Source of the DNA: Cyclospora cayetanensis
Lineage: Eukaryota; Apicomplexa; Conoidasida; Eucoccidiorida; Eimeriidae
Assembly (NCBI RefSeq): GCF_002999335.1
Contig: NW_020312761.1
Coordinates: forward strand, 98,292 to 162,291
Reading direction: 5' to 3'
Length of the DNA: 64,000 nucleotides
Shown here: piece by piece, positions 36,201 to 48,585 of the stretch
Layout: every line of letters begins with the position of its first letter
Numbering within the stretch: the stretch's first letter is position 1
Translations under genes and position numbers: made by a program
The notes under the pieces: generated by a model
Databases searched by the model: none
What the model was told of the DNA's origin: nothing
The model's input: only the letters and a program-made list of their open reading frames with translations

Positions 36201-39200
36201 AGCTGTTGGCCTTTTGCCTTCTAGGATTACCATTAAAAATGCACATTGCAGAGAAGAGAAGAAGTGCTGTGTCTTGTGAAGGTGTCGAAACGGCGATTAC
36301 ACCGCATCGCGCTCTGTCCATGGGCATCCTGTGGTTCATGCGTTTCCTCTGACGTATTTCTTTTTTTAGCTCGTTCGTCCCCCACCTTTAATCGTTGTCT
36401 CGGGTACTGCGTTTGACGCATGCTGCGCAATTGCGCCCGTGTCTCGCAGGCTGGAGGATCAGGCAGAGCGAGCCAAGAAGATTCTTTCTGCAAATATCGA
36501 AACTACCTTTGCCGTTGAATGCCTGATGGACGAGAAAGACTGGTCGGGTCCAATCACTCGCAAGCTTTTCGAGGAGCTGTGTCAAGACACTTTCAAGCCA
36601 CTCCTCCTGAAGCTGCTTCAGCAGGCAATCACTCTGAGTGGTGGGTGGTGCATGCTGCGGGTTTACCTCTTCTGAATCCTTGAAACTCCGCACATAACCG
36701 TCTCTTGTGGTCGTGTGTATAGATGTATGTATGTATGCACATATGTATGTATGCACATATGTATGTGTGCACATATGTATGTATGTAGGTACATATGTAT
36801 GTATGTGGATAGATGTATATATGTATGTGGATACGTGCATATATGTATGTGTATATTTCTTGAACATATGTGCATTGGTCTTTCCCATCAAGAGGTTCTG
36901 TTTGTGCTGTGTGCCGCGGCTTGTTAGGGTAACGTGTAGAATTCTTTCTTCGCTCTTTGGAGCCTCTTCTTCACCCATGTGTATTTATGCTTTTAATACT
37001 TGCATAGATACAGCGGTGGTGCTATACTGTCTGCATGTGGCTGTATGGTTTCAAACTCTGGTACCTGTGGATGTCTAGGGTGTTTTTTTCACTGGGCACA
37101 ACAGGTGCAGGTTTTTATTGCACTAGGGCTTTTTTGTCCGTACAGTATGTGTGTGCTGCATGCCGTGCATGCGCGTTGCTGGCGTCACGTTATCGCTTCC
37201 ACGCATAGGCGCGCTCGTGTCTTTCTGCTCTGTAGGCGTGGATTCCGCGGATATTGCACACGTCGAGGCCATCGGCGGCTGCACTCGCATTCCCTGGATT
37301 CAACGCTGCATCAGCGAGGCTTTTGGAAAGGGCATTTCGAGGACGCTGGTTGGAGATGAATGTGTAGCGAGAGGCTGCGCCTTGCAGGTGTGTATCGCTG
37401 CTCAGGTCGTCGTACTCTCCCTTGGTGGGGTGCGCGGCAAGCGTTAGGAAGGTGTTTTTGCTCTTAAATTGGGTCCACGTTTTGTCTCCGGCGAAAATTC
37501 ACGGAAGAAATACAAAAGAAACGAATTAACACTTTAAAATACCCGGACAAAACAAAATAAATAAAATACAATTAAATCGTGTCATAAAAGCACACGCTCA
37601 GCCTAAGCCCCTACATGGTTTTGTATGTCGCTTGTTTCGTCTTTGAATTTTCACGTTCAACTCTCTTTCATTGCAGTGAGAGATGCTCTTGAGCTTGAAA
37701 TATGTACATATATATACATATATATATATGTGCATATGTAAGTGCATTGTATTTGCCGCTTTAGGGTGCACAGCTGCAGGGCAGCAATTCAAGACAGCGA
37801 ACGCCGCATTTGCTGTCTTGAACTGCCACCGCTGCAAAGTCTGCAGGCCTCTCTCGAGACAGCCGACGCGTCAGGCATTCGGGGTGCCTGTTCTTGCACG
37901 AATTCGCAGAGCTGTGTTCTCCATTTCGTGTGCCGTTTTGTGCCGACGCTGTTCCTTTTTCAGGCGGCCATGGCTTCTCTGCACTTCAAAGTAAGGGAGT
38001 TCGACTTCAGCGAGAAGCTGTGGTATCCCTTGTCTATCACATGGTCTGGAGAAGGCCCTCTCTCGGTGTCTTCCTGCACCCAACCCCAACCAGCGGACGG
38101 CACTGCTTGTTCTGACAGCCTCCCCCCTGTTGGCTCGCACGAGATCGAGCTGCCAGTGGGCACGCCTACGAATTCTTTGAGGAAAATCACCTTTTTGAGG
38201 AGCGGCTCCTTCGATCTGCGCGTCGCATACAAGGATTTGGGCAGGGACTGCAAGGCTGCTGATCTGGGTGCGTGCGAAATACGGATGGGGATCGTGTTCT
38301 TGAATAGATGTACAGCTAGTTTTTCGGATGGATGTGTACTGTGGTGTCGAAGGGATGTGTACTGTGGTGTTGAAGGGATGTGTACTGTGGTGTTAAAATG
38401 GATGTGTACTGTGGTGTCGAAGGGATGTGTACTGTCGTGTCGAAGGGATGTGTACTGTGGTGTTGAAGGGATGTGTACTGTCGTGTTGAATGGATGCGTA
38501 CTGTGGTGTTGAAGGGATGTATAGCTAGTTTTTTTGGATGGATGTGTCCTATGATGTTGAATGGATGTGTAGTGTGGTGTTGAATGGATATGGATCGTGT
38601 TCTTGAATAGATGTACAGCTAGTTTTTCGGATGGATGTGTAGTGTGATGTTGAATGGATATGGAGGTTTTTTTCGGATGGATGTGTAGTGTGATGTTGAA
38701 TGGATATGGAGGTTTTTTTGGATGGATGTGTGTATTATGTTGATTCAGCATGTTATAATATGTGTATCGTATGAATGTAACATATATATATAATGGATGT
38801 TGTGTATGCGTATGACGTATATGTATGCATTTGCACGTGACCGCAATGGTGGTGTGCGTTTGCTTGCGGCTTTCCTGCCGCGCCGAGGTTTAGGGGCACA
38901 CATGCGCCTTGGACTGAGGTCTGCATTTATTTTTTTTTCATTTGACTGAGATGAGGCCTTAGATTTATGAGTGTAGCGAGGCGCGGAGAGCTCCTCTTCC
39001 TCATGGAGAGCTTGTGTCACAAAGGCATAACTTTGAGCCTTTGGCTCTCATGCGTCTGTGTGTGTTCTGCATGTTTGTCGACGTTTTTGCATCAGGGGGT
39101 TGCCGCGTGGAGCTGCCTGAGGGATGCGGCCCCCGCGAAGTGCATGTATTCTGCTCTTTGAATTACAACGGACTCGTGCGTTTCCCGCGTGCCTGCATGA

Positions 39201-41598
39201 AGAGTCTGGAAGCGGATGTGGCAGACGCATCTGCTGAGCAGGGAGATTCAGCGGCAGGGGCAGCAGCAGGGGGAGAAAGCTCCGAGGTTGAGCAACAACC
39301 CCCCCTCGCAGACCCCGCCGCTGGCTCGCCTCAGGCACCTCCTCCTGCCAAGACAGTGACGGAGGTGCCTGTGCACAGGATCCCTTGCGCCAGCCGCTTG
39401 ACGGAAAAGGAGCTGCAGACGTATCGGGAGCTGGAACTGCAGATGGAAAATGAAGATCGCAGGTTCAAGGAGATTCAGGCGCGGCTCAACGAGCTCGAGA
39501 CGGAGGTGTATGCTGTACGCGACGATCTGGGTGGTCCACTTTCTGTGTTTGCGTCGAGCGAGGAAAAGGCTGCCCTCCTCAAGCTTTTGGAGGACCTCGA
39601 GATGTGGGTTGGTGACCATCAGGATGATCCGAAGCTCACAAAGAGCGCCATCGGGGAGAATGATCAAGCGCTGAAAAAGCTTGCAGGTCCTGTACAGTAC
39701 AGGCGGCAACAGAGCGAACTGAGACAAGTCGCAGTCAACAAGCTGCGAGCAACCATCCAGGTAAAATATTCGCAGGGCCTCCCAACGCTTGAGGTGTATG
39801 TGGATGTGTATGCGTGTATGGGGATGTGGATGTGTATGTGTATGTGTACATGTATGGGGATGTGGATGTGCATGTGTATGCGTGTATGGGGATGTGGATG
39901 TGTATGTGTATGCGTGTATGGGGATGTGGATGTGCATGTGTATGCGTGTATGGGGATGTGGATGTGTATGTGTATGCGTGTATGGGGATGTGGATGTGTA
40001 TGTGTATGGGGATGTGCATGTGTATGTGTATGCGTGTATGGGGATGTGGATGTGGTTGTGTATGCGTGTATGGGGATGTGGATGTGTATGTGTATGGGGA
40101 TGTGCATGTGTATGTGTATGCGTGTATGGGGATGTGGATGTGTATGCGTGTATGGGGATGTGGATGTGTATGCGTGTATGGGGATGTGTATGTGTATGTG
40201 TATGCGTGTATGGGGATGTGTATGTATCGGGGACTAGTCTCTCTCTCTGTGTATATGTGGATGTATGGGGGTGAGGGTGGTGCTGGTGCAACTTGATACG
40301 TCTGCTGCGTGAGTTGTACTGCGCTTGCCGGCGCTGCGAAGCGTGCTGACGCCTGTGTAGTTAGAGCAATGCGGACTGTGGAATGTATTTGTGTTTCAGG
40401 AGAGTCGGCAAGCTGCAACAGGAGGGTCTCCCGATTACGCACATATCGAGCTCCCGAAGATGCAGCAACTGTTGCAGGCAGCAGAGGCGGACGAGGCGTG
40501 GCTAAACAGAGTGGTGTGTAAGATTCATGAGCGGCATCCCGAGACTCTGTACATCACTTCCAATGCCTTACTTTGCATTACGGGCAGCAGGGGTTTTGGA
40601 CCTGCAAAACGGTGTCTGTGGATGCAGGTGCTTGTGTGTCTGTGTGTGTGTTTGTGTGTGTGTTTGTGTGTGTCTCTCTGTGTGTGTCTCTCTGTGTGTT
40701 TGCGCGTCGGATGTTGTATCCGAAATTCATGAACCGTCGATGTACTTTGCATCATGAGTGCCTTTTTTTCGCGATACTTGCAGCGTGTTCTCCGGCTTCA
40801 TGTGCATGCAGCTTGAAGAGCTGGCTGCCATTCCACTCTTCAAGGACCCTTCAATCCTTGCGGAGCAGATCGATCAGCGATGTTCAGACCTGGAGACACT
40901 TGCGAAAAAGATTCTTTCTACGCCCAAGCCTAGACGTGAGGACTCAGTGGCTGCTGCCTGTTGCTTCTCCCACGCAGCTGTGTTGTGTGCACAAGCACAA
41001 GGGGACCCGTTTACGATTTCTGCGCCTTCTTTTAACCCCCTCCTGAGCCTATTTTAAAGGGAGTGAACGAGGTTTCTTATAGGGAAAGCGGGGGAGAATG
41101 AATGGGGAAAAACGGGGGGGACTAGAGGGCAAGACAGGGGCCAAGGCGGCTGCCTGGGGCATGAAGGATGCATGAAGCATTGGGGGTATGGGGGGGGTAG
41201 GGGAGAGAGAGAGTGCGCAATTTTTCTTGTTTGGCGGTGACTCGGCACGGCTAGGATCTGACACGCCTTAGAAGTGTGTGCTAGTGATGCGGGAGGCGGC
41301 AGCAAACGAAGCCTGTGAAGGAAAATTAGGGAGGCTTAGGTTTTTTTTCGCGAGTTTTTGTCCCTTCGCCGTGTTGCATGCACTGCTAGTACGCACTTGT
41401 ATTGCGTCTGCAGCCTTAAGCCCGGTTCCCCCTCCCCCTGCCACGGAAGAAGACATCATGGATGTTGAGGGGGTGCCGTCTGAAGGAACAACTTCCTCAA
41501 AGACGCCGCATCATCCCCAGCAGGGAGCGTCGCAATCTCAGCAGACGGATGACGGGCCTGAGGAGCCTATGGCGGAAGAAGGGGCTGCAGCCGCATGA
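33237..41598 (+). CDS. Hsp110-class (Hsp70 superfamily) chaperone
   Basis: Hsp110 proteins act as nucleotide-exchange factors for cytosolic Hsp70 and hold unfolded clients. Eleven exons, all in phase, total 861 residues: 33237-33401, 33975-34118, 34536-34818, 35523-35781, 36450-36640, 37236-37387, 37964-38267, 39096-39760, 40400-40513, 40812-40935, 41414-41598 (TGA). The first exon opens with the ATPase phosphate-1 loop GIDIGTQSS. Exon 3 has VVIACPAWF and DAAQIAGLPCLR. Exon 6 has VEAIGGCTRIPW and ARGCALQAA, the end of the nucleotide-binding domain. Exon 7 starts the beta domain (FKVREFDF). Exon 8 carries an acidic/Ala/Pro insert then the helical lid. The C-terminus is Glu/Ala-rich with no EEVD, as expected for Hsp110 rather than cytosolic Hsp70. 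Introns hold five repeat arrays. Confidence 0.93.
33510..33542. repeat. Perfect 15-bp inverted repeat with 3-nt loop
   Basis: CAGAAACGCGCTCTG (33510-33524), TAT, then its exact reverse complement (33528-33542). It lies in the first intron of the Hsp110 gene, about 110 bp past the donor. Confidence 0.95.
34870..35300. repeat. (GTAT/GTGAGTGTATGTAT)n array, Hsp110 intron 3
   Basis: About 430 bp of units such as GTGTGAGTGTATGTATATAT repeat between exons ending 34818 and starting 35523. TG-rich on the gene's sense strand. Confidence 0.92.
35878..36050. repeat. Minisatellite of about 42-45 bp unit, Hsp110 intron 4
   Basis: Roughly four copies of a purine-rich unit built around GAGAGATGAGTGTAGGAGAA and GAATGGTGGGG repeat in tandem, the last copies diverged. 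Confidence 0.85.
36715..36860. repeat. (TATGTATG/CACATATG)n array, Hsp110 intron 5
   Basis: About 145 bp of TATGTATGCACATATG-type repeats directly follow the donor side of intron 5. Confidence 0.88.
38320..38730. repeat. Minisatellite of about 22-27 bp unit, Hsp110 intron 7
   Basis: Tandem units of the type GGATGTGTACTGTGGTGT plus TGAAGG or CGAAGG repeat more than ten times, then decay into longer units containing TAGTTTTTTTGGATGG. Confidence 0.88.
39790..40225. repeat. Minisatellite (GTATGGGGATGTGGATGT)n, Hsp110 intron 8
   Basis: More than 400 bp of units combining GTGTATGCGTGTATGGGGAT and GTGGATGT repeat between exons 39760 and 40400. Long open frames on both strands here (Cys/Met/Trp or His/Thr/Pro rich) are repeat artefacts. 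Confidence 0.92.
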
Positions 41599-42721
41599 CT
41601 GCATGCAGCTCTCAGGGGGGTTCTCTGTAGAGTCGTTCAAGAGTAGGCCATGGCGCGAAGCTGCTTCCCGTAGGATAAGGGAGAGCTTTTCGAAAGACTG
41701 GGGAGGTGCCTTGGCAGGTGTGCAAGGGGAGTAGAGCAGTGCAGCAGCGGAAGCATCAATCACGACGAGACATGGGGGGAAGAGGGCGGGGATGCTGCGG
41801 AGGTTCATGAACATAAGGGGACGGAGCTGTGTAACTTTCTCGGCGCAGCAAGCAGCCTATATATTTGTGCTATCCTGCCCTTTCTTAGATGGGATAAACA
41901 GCATCAAACAGAACATTCATGGCTCCGAGAGCTGTATTATTTTCTTCCCAAAGCCTTCTTCACGTTTCCTCGAGGGAGGGGCGATGTCACGCACTTTGGG
42001 GCAGTGTAGGGGGCAGCAAGAGGGGCCGCTGCTGCCGTAGGCTATATTCGACATGACACAATCTACAAAAGAACTCGCCGGCTGCGCAACGCGCTAGCTA
42101 CACACGTACATGCACGCAGCTCATGCAATACCGTAAGGACCAGTAAATTTGCAGCTAGGCTGCCTGCCTGTCAGCGCTGTCGCTTTTCTTGACTCCCGAT
42201 AGGCTGCGAACGCACCGCCGTGCCTTTGCGCAGCTTCTACATGAGGGAAAGTTTTTGGCACAAAAAGTGCCGCATGCACAAACAGATACACGCATTTCTC
42301 AGAGCTCGGCTCATGGGGAAGATGCATCTGGTCGCTGCACACGCGGGCTGTCTACGGATCCGCTCAAGGCGGGTGTGCATCAAGTTAGGCACAACGCCCT
42401 CTACACGAAATCCATGCCGCATCACTGCTGAGATTAAAAAGGAAGCTCGGAAAAGGTCATGAAATAAGAAACTATTTGCGGCTGCATTCGCCCTCACACC
42501 GCCTACTTCCTGCAAAGCACTTGTGCGGGGAGCAGGCCGCCCTCTGCCTTACGGAATGACGTGCAGTGTCAAAGCGAGCCAGACAGTTCCTACATCAGTA
42601 ACACTGCCGCCGTTCGCGGCGCTTAGCTATCTCTACGCAGCTGCCTATGGCACCCGCACGTCGTGCAGGAAGGAGTCTGACTCCGTTTCAGACTGCCGTC
42701 CCGACACGCTGTAGATTTCCT
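41599..42721. other. Intergenic DNA between Hsp110 and alpha/beta hydrolase 1
   Basis: Convergent 3' ends flank this interval. I see no convincing exon or repeat. Confidence 0.55.
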
Positions 42722-44748
42722 CTAACTAGCGGCCGAGTTAGCTGCTCCGATGGCGCGCTGTTGCAGCCATTGTGCAATTTTTTCCAGCACAACATCGCCG
42801 TCGCTTTCACTGGCGATGCTGTGGTGTACATCCAATCCGTTGAGCGAGCAGTCGGCACAGGCTTGCAGCTCTCTCTGAAGCTCGGGAGAAACGCGTTTGT
42901 CGAAGTGCAACGGCTCGAAATGGCTCCCTCGGGCGATTCCGTCATGCTCTTGCGTATCGCCTTTTCCTTGGAGCAGCCCTCCTTCTTGGCCCCCCTCTTG
43001 CTCCGTTTCTGTGCGCACCATGCGTTGCTGCTCCTCTCCCGGCTCTCGCTCAGGGGGTATCGCGTTGATTGCAAGCAGCGTCTTGTCTTGAAGCTGCACG
43101 CCTTTGAAAAAGGTGAGAGCTCCCTCTATGCCACACTGCTCGTCTAGGGTGTTGTGAACTACCAAAAGGGCGCGACAACTACTTTCCTTGATCTTAGCCG
43201 TTTCATCCGGGTGTACAGGCACCTCCGCCTTCTGCAAGATTTCACAGGCAGTCCGCGCTCTTGTCCCTTCTTGAATATACAGAGTATCCCTTTGTCGGTG
43301 CTCTGTTTCAGTCTTGAATTTTGTCGTGTGGGTTCCCTTGCTGATGTGAACGTGAGGGGCCCATACCGCCAGCTGCTGCACGAAGGGGCGAGTGTACCGC
43401 CACATGGCGGCAGCCTTCGCCATGGCGACATCAAACATGGCAGACAGCAGCACCAACCCTTGAATGCGCAAGCAAGGAGCAGCTGCTGCCCATTCCAGAG
43501 GCTCTGGTGACTGCTGCTCCCCTTCTCGCGCTGCTGCTGCAGAAGCAACGGCGGGCAGCGCTCGCCTTATGGCTGCACTATCTCTGAACAGCTCTACACA
43601 CCGAGCAGCAGTCCAACCACCCAAGGAAGAGCCTATTAGAAATACCGGCAACTCAGTATTGCCTAAAATGGCATCCTCTGTGCTAGTATTCCCTGCCTCG
43701 AGTGCCTTCTCGCCCTCTGCCGTTCCCCCCTCCTGCGTCTTGCCCTCAGCTCCTAGCTCCCCGCCTGCCTCCGCATTCGGCTTGCCACATATCCCCTCAT
43801 CCTCCTGAAGAACAGCGTGCATCCTCCGCCGCAGCACGTGGAGCAGCTGCATCGCATCCAACGCCAGATCCTCCGCCTCTCGAAAACCCCCCCTACAACC
43901 CCCCCAGCCCTCGGATAAACCTTGGCTTTCCAAGTCTGCCGCTGCCACGACGAAGCCTAGACGATTCAAATGCTCCACAAAGCTCCCTCTGTACTGAGGG
44001 TCGCCCAAGCAGCCTGCGCAACTGCCACATGCCTCTAAAGAATCGTCTTTTTCACTTGCTGGCTGTGCGGCTGTTGCCGATGCGACTGTGGTGGCAGCGA
44101 GAGAGCTCCCGAGCGCAGGCACAGTATCCTGCGCCTTGTTTGCTGCAAGAAGGAGAGACAAATCCTCATGCAACACATATCCATGAATTCTGGGGTCTCT
44201 CTTTACGGGGGGTGGAGCTCCCCACCGACGAAGCCAGGAAAATCGTGCATGCGACTGATAGCCATGCAGTAGCACCACGATGCCGCAGCTCTGTTTCACG
44301 CTTTCTCTTTTGCACTGATCGCACAGCTCGCCATGTTTCTGCTGCTGTTGTTGGTCTTCGCATGAGGCAAAGAGAGACTCGCCAGCGCGCTTGCACACAC
44401 TTTTCACATGGGGGTGGAGCGTTCCCCTGGACGGATGCCGCTGCTGCTACTGCTGGTCTTGTGGCAGCAACAGCTGCTGCGGAGTCTGCTGCTGTTGCAC
44501 GGAGGATACCATATGTAATAATGTATCTTTAATTGCAGGTGGTTTATGAACTGACCGTGCTCAGGGCGTCCGTCTAGAGGGTAGTAATGCAAATCCAGTG
44601 CTGATGGTCGAAGTACTTGTGAACGCGAAACTGTATCCGAAGATAGGGCTTCCCAGTTCAGTGGAGGGAGGAGGCTGGCAGGGATGGTGCTGTCTGCGCC
44701 ATCGATGTTCTTTCCATTCTTCGCGGAAGACGAGGACGCACTCCCCAT
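42722..44748 (-). CDS. Alpha/beta hydrolase (lysophospholipase/monoacylglycerol lipase-like), possibly N-myristoylated
   Basis: Two exons, 44748-44510 and 44426-42722, separated by an 83-bp intron; 647 residues. The start ATG at 44748 gives MGSASSSSAK, with Gly-2 and Ser-6 as in N-myristoylation signals, so membrane anchoring is plausible. The hydrolase core shows an oxyanion-loop motif (VVLLHGYQSHARF), the nucleophile elbow GSSLGG, an acid candidate in HNTLDEQ and a catalytic His candidate in GSHFEPLHFDKR. The pattern resembles the apicomplexan lysophospholipase group (serine aminopeptidase S33 fold). Large Ala/Glu/Gln/Gly-rich insertions sit between core elements, for example before the nucleophile and between Asp and His. 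Substrate cannot be told from sequence. The acceptor at 44427 has a weak pyrimidine tract; using it restores frame exactly. Confidence 0.85.
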
Positions 44749-45810
44749 CTTTTAGCTAAAAGCGGCTATTTCTTAGGGAGCAGAGAGCACAGAGGAAAAG
44801 GCAGAGGGGAGTGGGGAGGGGGAGGAGGGAACGTTGGTGAATGAGCTTTGAAAGCACACGGTGCAACGTCAGCGGCTTAAAGCCGCAAAAGAGAGCGCCG
44901 AGGGGAGGTTGGGAGGACGGCTAAGTCAAGAATGTTACAGATAAGGAGGAATGGCGTGTCTGTCTGTCTGGCAGAGGCTGTAAGTGTTGTTGCACGCTCC
45001 TGCCTAGTGGCAAAGACACAGGGCTAAAGTGCGGTTGTTTGTTGCTCTTTCCTTCCTGCTATTAATTTCATTGAGTCATGCGGGGTGTTGTTCGCTCGGT
45101 ATCCGAACAAAACAGGGGTCGTGTCGAATATGCAGCTTTGCAGTTGGCTGGTCACACCAGAACATGCATGCGCTCGGGTTGGTGAGCGAAACCGAGCTTA
45201 GATATTTGGTTTTAGGGTTTCTGACTTGGAAGAATTTGAGGCTTGAGTGGGCAAGGGAAGCTGATGAAGAAAAGAGGGATTTTGAATTGCACGGGGGCGC
45301 TGCATCGCCTTCTGTTCGCCGTCCAGCAGAGGCGTGCGACTTCCTAAATCGTAGGCGCACAGCTTCACCAGAAAACGGGAACCCGTTCTTTTCTTCGTTT
45401 TCTTCTTGAATATATTTGAATGGCCTCCACGAGTTCATTGAAAAGGCCCGCTTCTGGACCTTAGAAGTAAGGTACACCCAGCACGTTCAATGCTGTGCTT
45501 CCAGCCTTAAAGCCTGCTTGTCTCATGATCAGCTCGGCGCGAGTGACCGCCCATGAAAAAGACGCGGCGGTTTCTGAAACCAAGAGGCCGAGAATCGGCT
45601 CGAACAAAATCCTGAGTTTCTAAAGGAGGGGCGTAGGCAGGCAGCAAGCTCCTTCTCGTGCCGTGCTGGCGTCGAGAGGCATCTCGAAGCCTCTTTCGCA
45701 GCGGATTCAGAAGCCGCGCGTTTCTGCCAGAAGGTGGCTTCAAGAAGCCTGCGGCTGGGAAATTTTCGCGCTTCAGATGCGCAGGCCTCTCCAGCACCAA
45801 GAGATTGCAC
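44749..45810. other. Divergent intergenic region between the two hydrolase genes
   Basis: Likely holds both promoters and 5' UTRs. Open frames at 45029-45409 and 45529-45812 lack codon-like composition or family resemblance, and I assign no gene. Confidence 0.5.
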
Positions 45811-48532
45811 ATGGCACCCCCCCGGGTGTATCGGGAAGGAGGTGCGCCTTCAGGCTGCCACAGCCAGCAGCAGCAGCACCAGCAGAATCCGGGAATGCAG
45901 AAATCGGGGTTGCTGCGGGGAGCCTTCCGCCGCTTGACTGCGAAAGGCTACAAAGCCAAGGCAGCAGCAGCAGACACGCGGCATGAGCGCATCCTCTCCT
46001 TGAGGGAGATCCTGGCGAAAGACAAAGGCGTGCATAGCGTGGAGGAAGACTATCCAGTACCAGCCTGGCTTCGGCGCCAGGGTGTATGTGCTCCTTGCGA
46101 CTACGCCAAGACCTTTAAAGGCAAATACGGCATCATCAATTACGAGGTTTTGGGGATGCAACACACCAAGACGGTAAAGCCAGCTACAGGATCTCACCCT
46201 TGACACACATTGCGAGGGCCGTCTAGCCGCGTTTGTGTGCATGTTTGTGTACGTGTAGGTGTAGGCGTGTGACGGGGGAGGGGGGAGGGAACTACCACCA
46301 GCACCATGCGTAGCAGTCGCTTGCCATGAATCCTCAGTGGCACCTCCAAAGGGGATCTTCTTTTGCTCTCTTAGCTGCGAAGGTTTCCCTTTTCGCCCCT
46401 CTAACAAGCGCCCTGCGTGCAGTGCAACGCGATGCGTCTCAGGTGTTGACTTTTCATGGGCTTAACGGATCCATGCAAACCTTCCAAGACCTACAGAACG
46501 TTCTTGCCAGTTTTGGATTTCGAGTGATCACTTTCGGTGTGTTGCCGCAACTGTGGTGGCTGTCATGAGGGCTTAGCATGCCCTCGTTGCGAGTGCCACT
46601 GCAAAACTGCCCTCGCTTGCTGAGTGGCTTGCCTCGAAGCAGTGACAATTGAGGGGCACTTTTCATGAGAGAAAGAAAGGGAGAACTTGCGGAGCAGCTT
46701 CCGAGGTGGGAAAGATGCGGAATTGCAAGGCGGCTTCGATTTTTTTCGGGGTTGTTCTCCTGCGTGCAGATCTGTACGGCCATGGTCTCTCTGCAGCCCC
46801 TCAGTACAGCTTTTTCAAGAAGCGTTTTTCCGCAGATTTCTTCGTTGCGCAGAGCCGCGAACTCCTCGAGCATCTGAACTTGAGCGACACGCCGCTGTCA
46901 CTCGTTGGATTTTCCATGGGCAAGCAAAACGGGGGAGCATGAGGGGATGCTCGCAGTTTTCGCGGCTGTCGGCGGGGGGAAGCAAGAGGCTTTTTGCACG
47001 CGTTGCTGCCACATGCGTGCGCGCGAGGCGCAGCTTGTTGACTTTCTGGTACTGCTTTTCTGGCGATTCCGGGGGCAGCAACAGCAGCAGCAGCTGCTGC
47101 TGCTGCTGCTTCCTCTAGGACCGATTGAGTGCTTGCTGTACAAAGACAGCGCGGCTGTCTCTGAGACGTCTGCATGCGCTTGCAGGAGGGATAATTGCGG
47201 CACGCTACGCCTGCATGTATCCTTCGTTGGTGACGTCGATTGCGTTGATTTCTGCCGCTGGTCTTCTCCCTAAAAAGCCCTTCCCCGTGTCTCTTCTGCA
47301 GCACTGTGGTTGGTGCTGCACCCCCCTGTACTTGTGTTTTCCCTGTTGCCTCTGCCGCTGCTGCTTTGAAAGAGAGGCGTTTTTAAAGGTAGGTGATGGA
47401 GTCACATTCTCCCGCCGCTGTCTTCGCATACACCGAGGCCTAAGTAGCTGCTCACTAGCGCGTCTGCAGGAGTATTCGTGAAGCGCAGGCATACCTATGA
47501 GAGAGGCTTTTTCGCATGCAGCGTCTTAGTGCCTGGGCTTGCATCTGCTCATCTGCGTACATGCGGATCAGCCGCGAACGAGAGAATTGCTTTAGCAACC
47601 AGACACAAACCTCCCTCGCTTTCATAGTGCTCTTTCTCCTCTCCAACTGCTTTCTCTTCACGGGGGGGCAAGCCGCAGCACTGCTACTACCGATCTTTAT
47701 CTCTCTCTCTTTATCTCTTTTTATCTCTCTCGTTATCTCTTCATATATCTTTCTCTCTCTATCTCTCTCTCTTTATCTCTTTTTATCTCTCTCGTTATCT
47801 CTTCATATATATATATCTCCCTTTTTCTCTCTCTGTCTCTGTGTGTCTCTGCATGTATGCATCACCATGCTGCACTCTATCGTCGATCCTGACGGCTATA
47901 ACGGCGTTACCGCTGCTTCCTTTTGCCATCCCTTTAGGGGAGCCGAGCAAGTCTTGGGGGAACAGCACTTGCATGCGCTGCGCGTGCTGTTACCTGTGCC
48001 TGTGTGTATGGATCTGCATGCATGCAGCGATACGAGCTGGAGGGTTCAGAGAGAAGTAGGCGACCTTGCGCTGACGAAGATCCTCAAAGCTCTTCGAGGG
48101 GGAACGCCACTCTCGGAGTGAACGCAGCGGAGACGCAGCAGCAGGCGCAAACAAACAGCCGCAGCACTCGCCGTCAACACGCAGTCAACAGCAGCACCGC
48201 AGAAAGTCGATCTGCCGCAAAAGCGCAGTCTGTCAGCGCTGCTGCAGCTCGAGAATCGCAATTTTCCACAGGCACGGAAGGATCGCACGCCAGGGAGACA
48301 GCTTCTCGGAATAGCGTCGCCAACAACCCTGGCATTCTTCTGTGGAAGCGCCTCACATGGCAAATTTTTGCAAAGAAAGGCAGCATTTCAACGTTCGTCG
48401 GCTGCGTCACGCATGTGCCGATGTGGAACGGTCGAAGTATATATGAACAGGTGTAGTGACGCAATGCGATCTGCTGCTGCTGATCTTCCCCCCGCTGTGC
48501 TGCCTCACAGGAGGACTCTTCGTAAGCTCAGA

Positions 48533-48585
<53 letters not shown>

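Noticed and set aside
37742..37960. Open frame before Hsp110 exon 7
   Set aside because: The previous exon ends in phase 0 at 37387 and joins exactly at 37964 with the conserved FKVREF motif; the extra stretch would break the domain.
43464..44532. Plus-strand open frames of up to 276 codons
   Set aside because: They are antisense to alpha/beta hydrolase 1, whose catalytic motifs and exon phases are clear on the minus strand.
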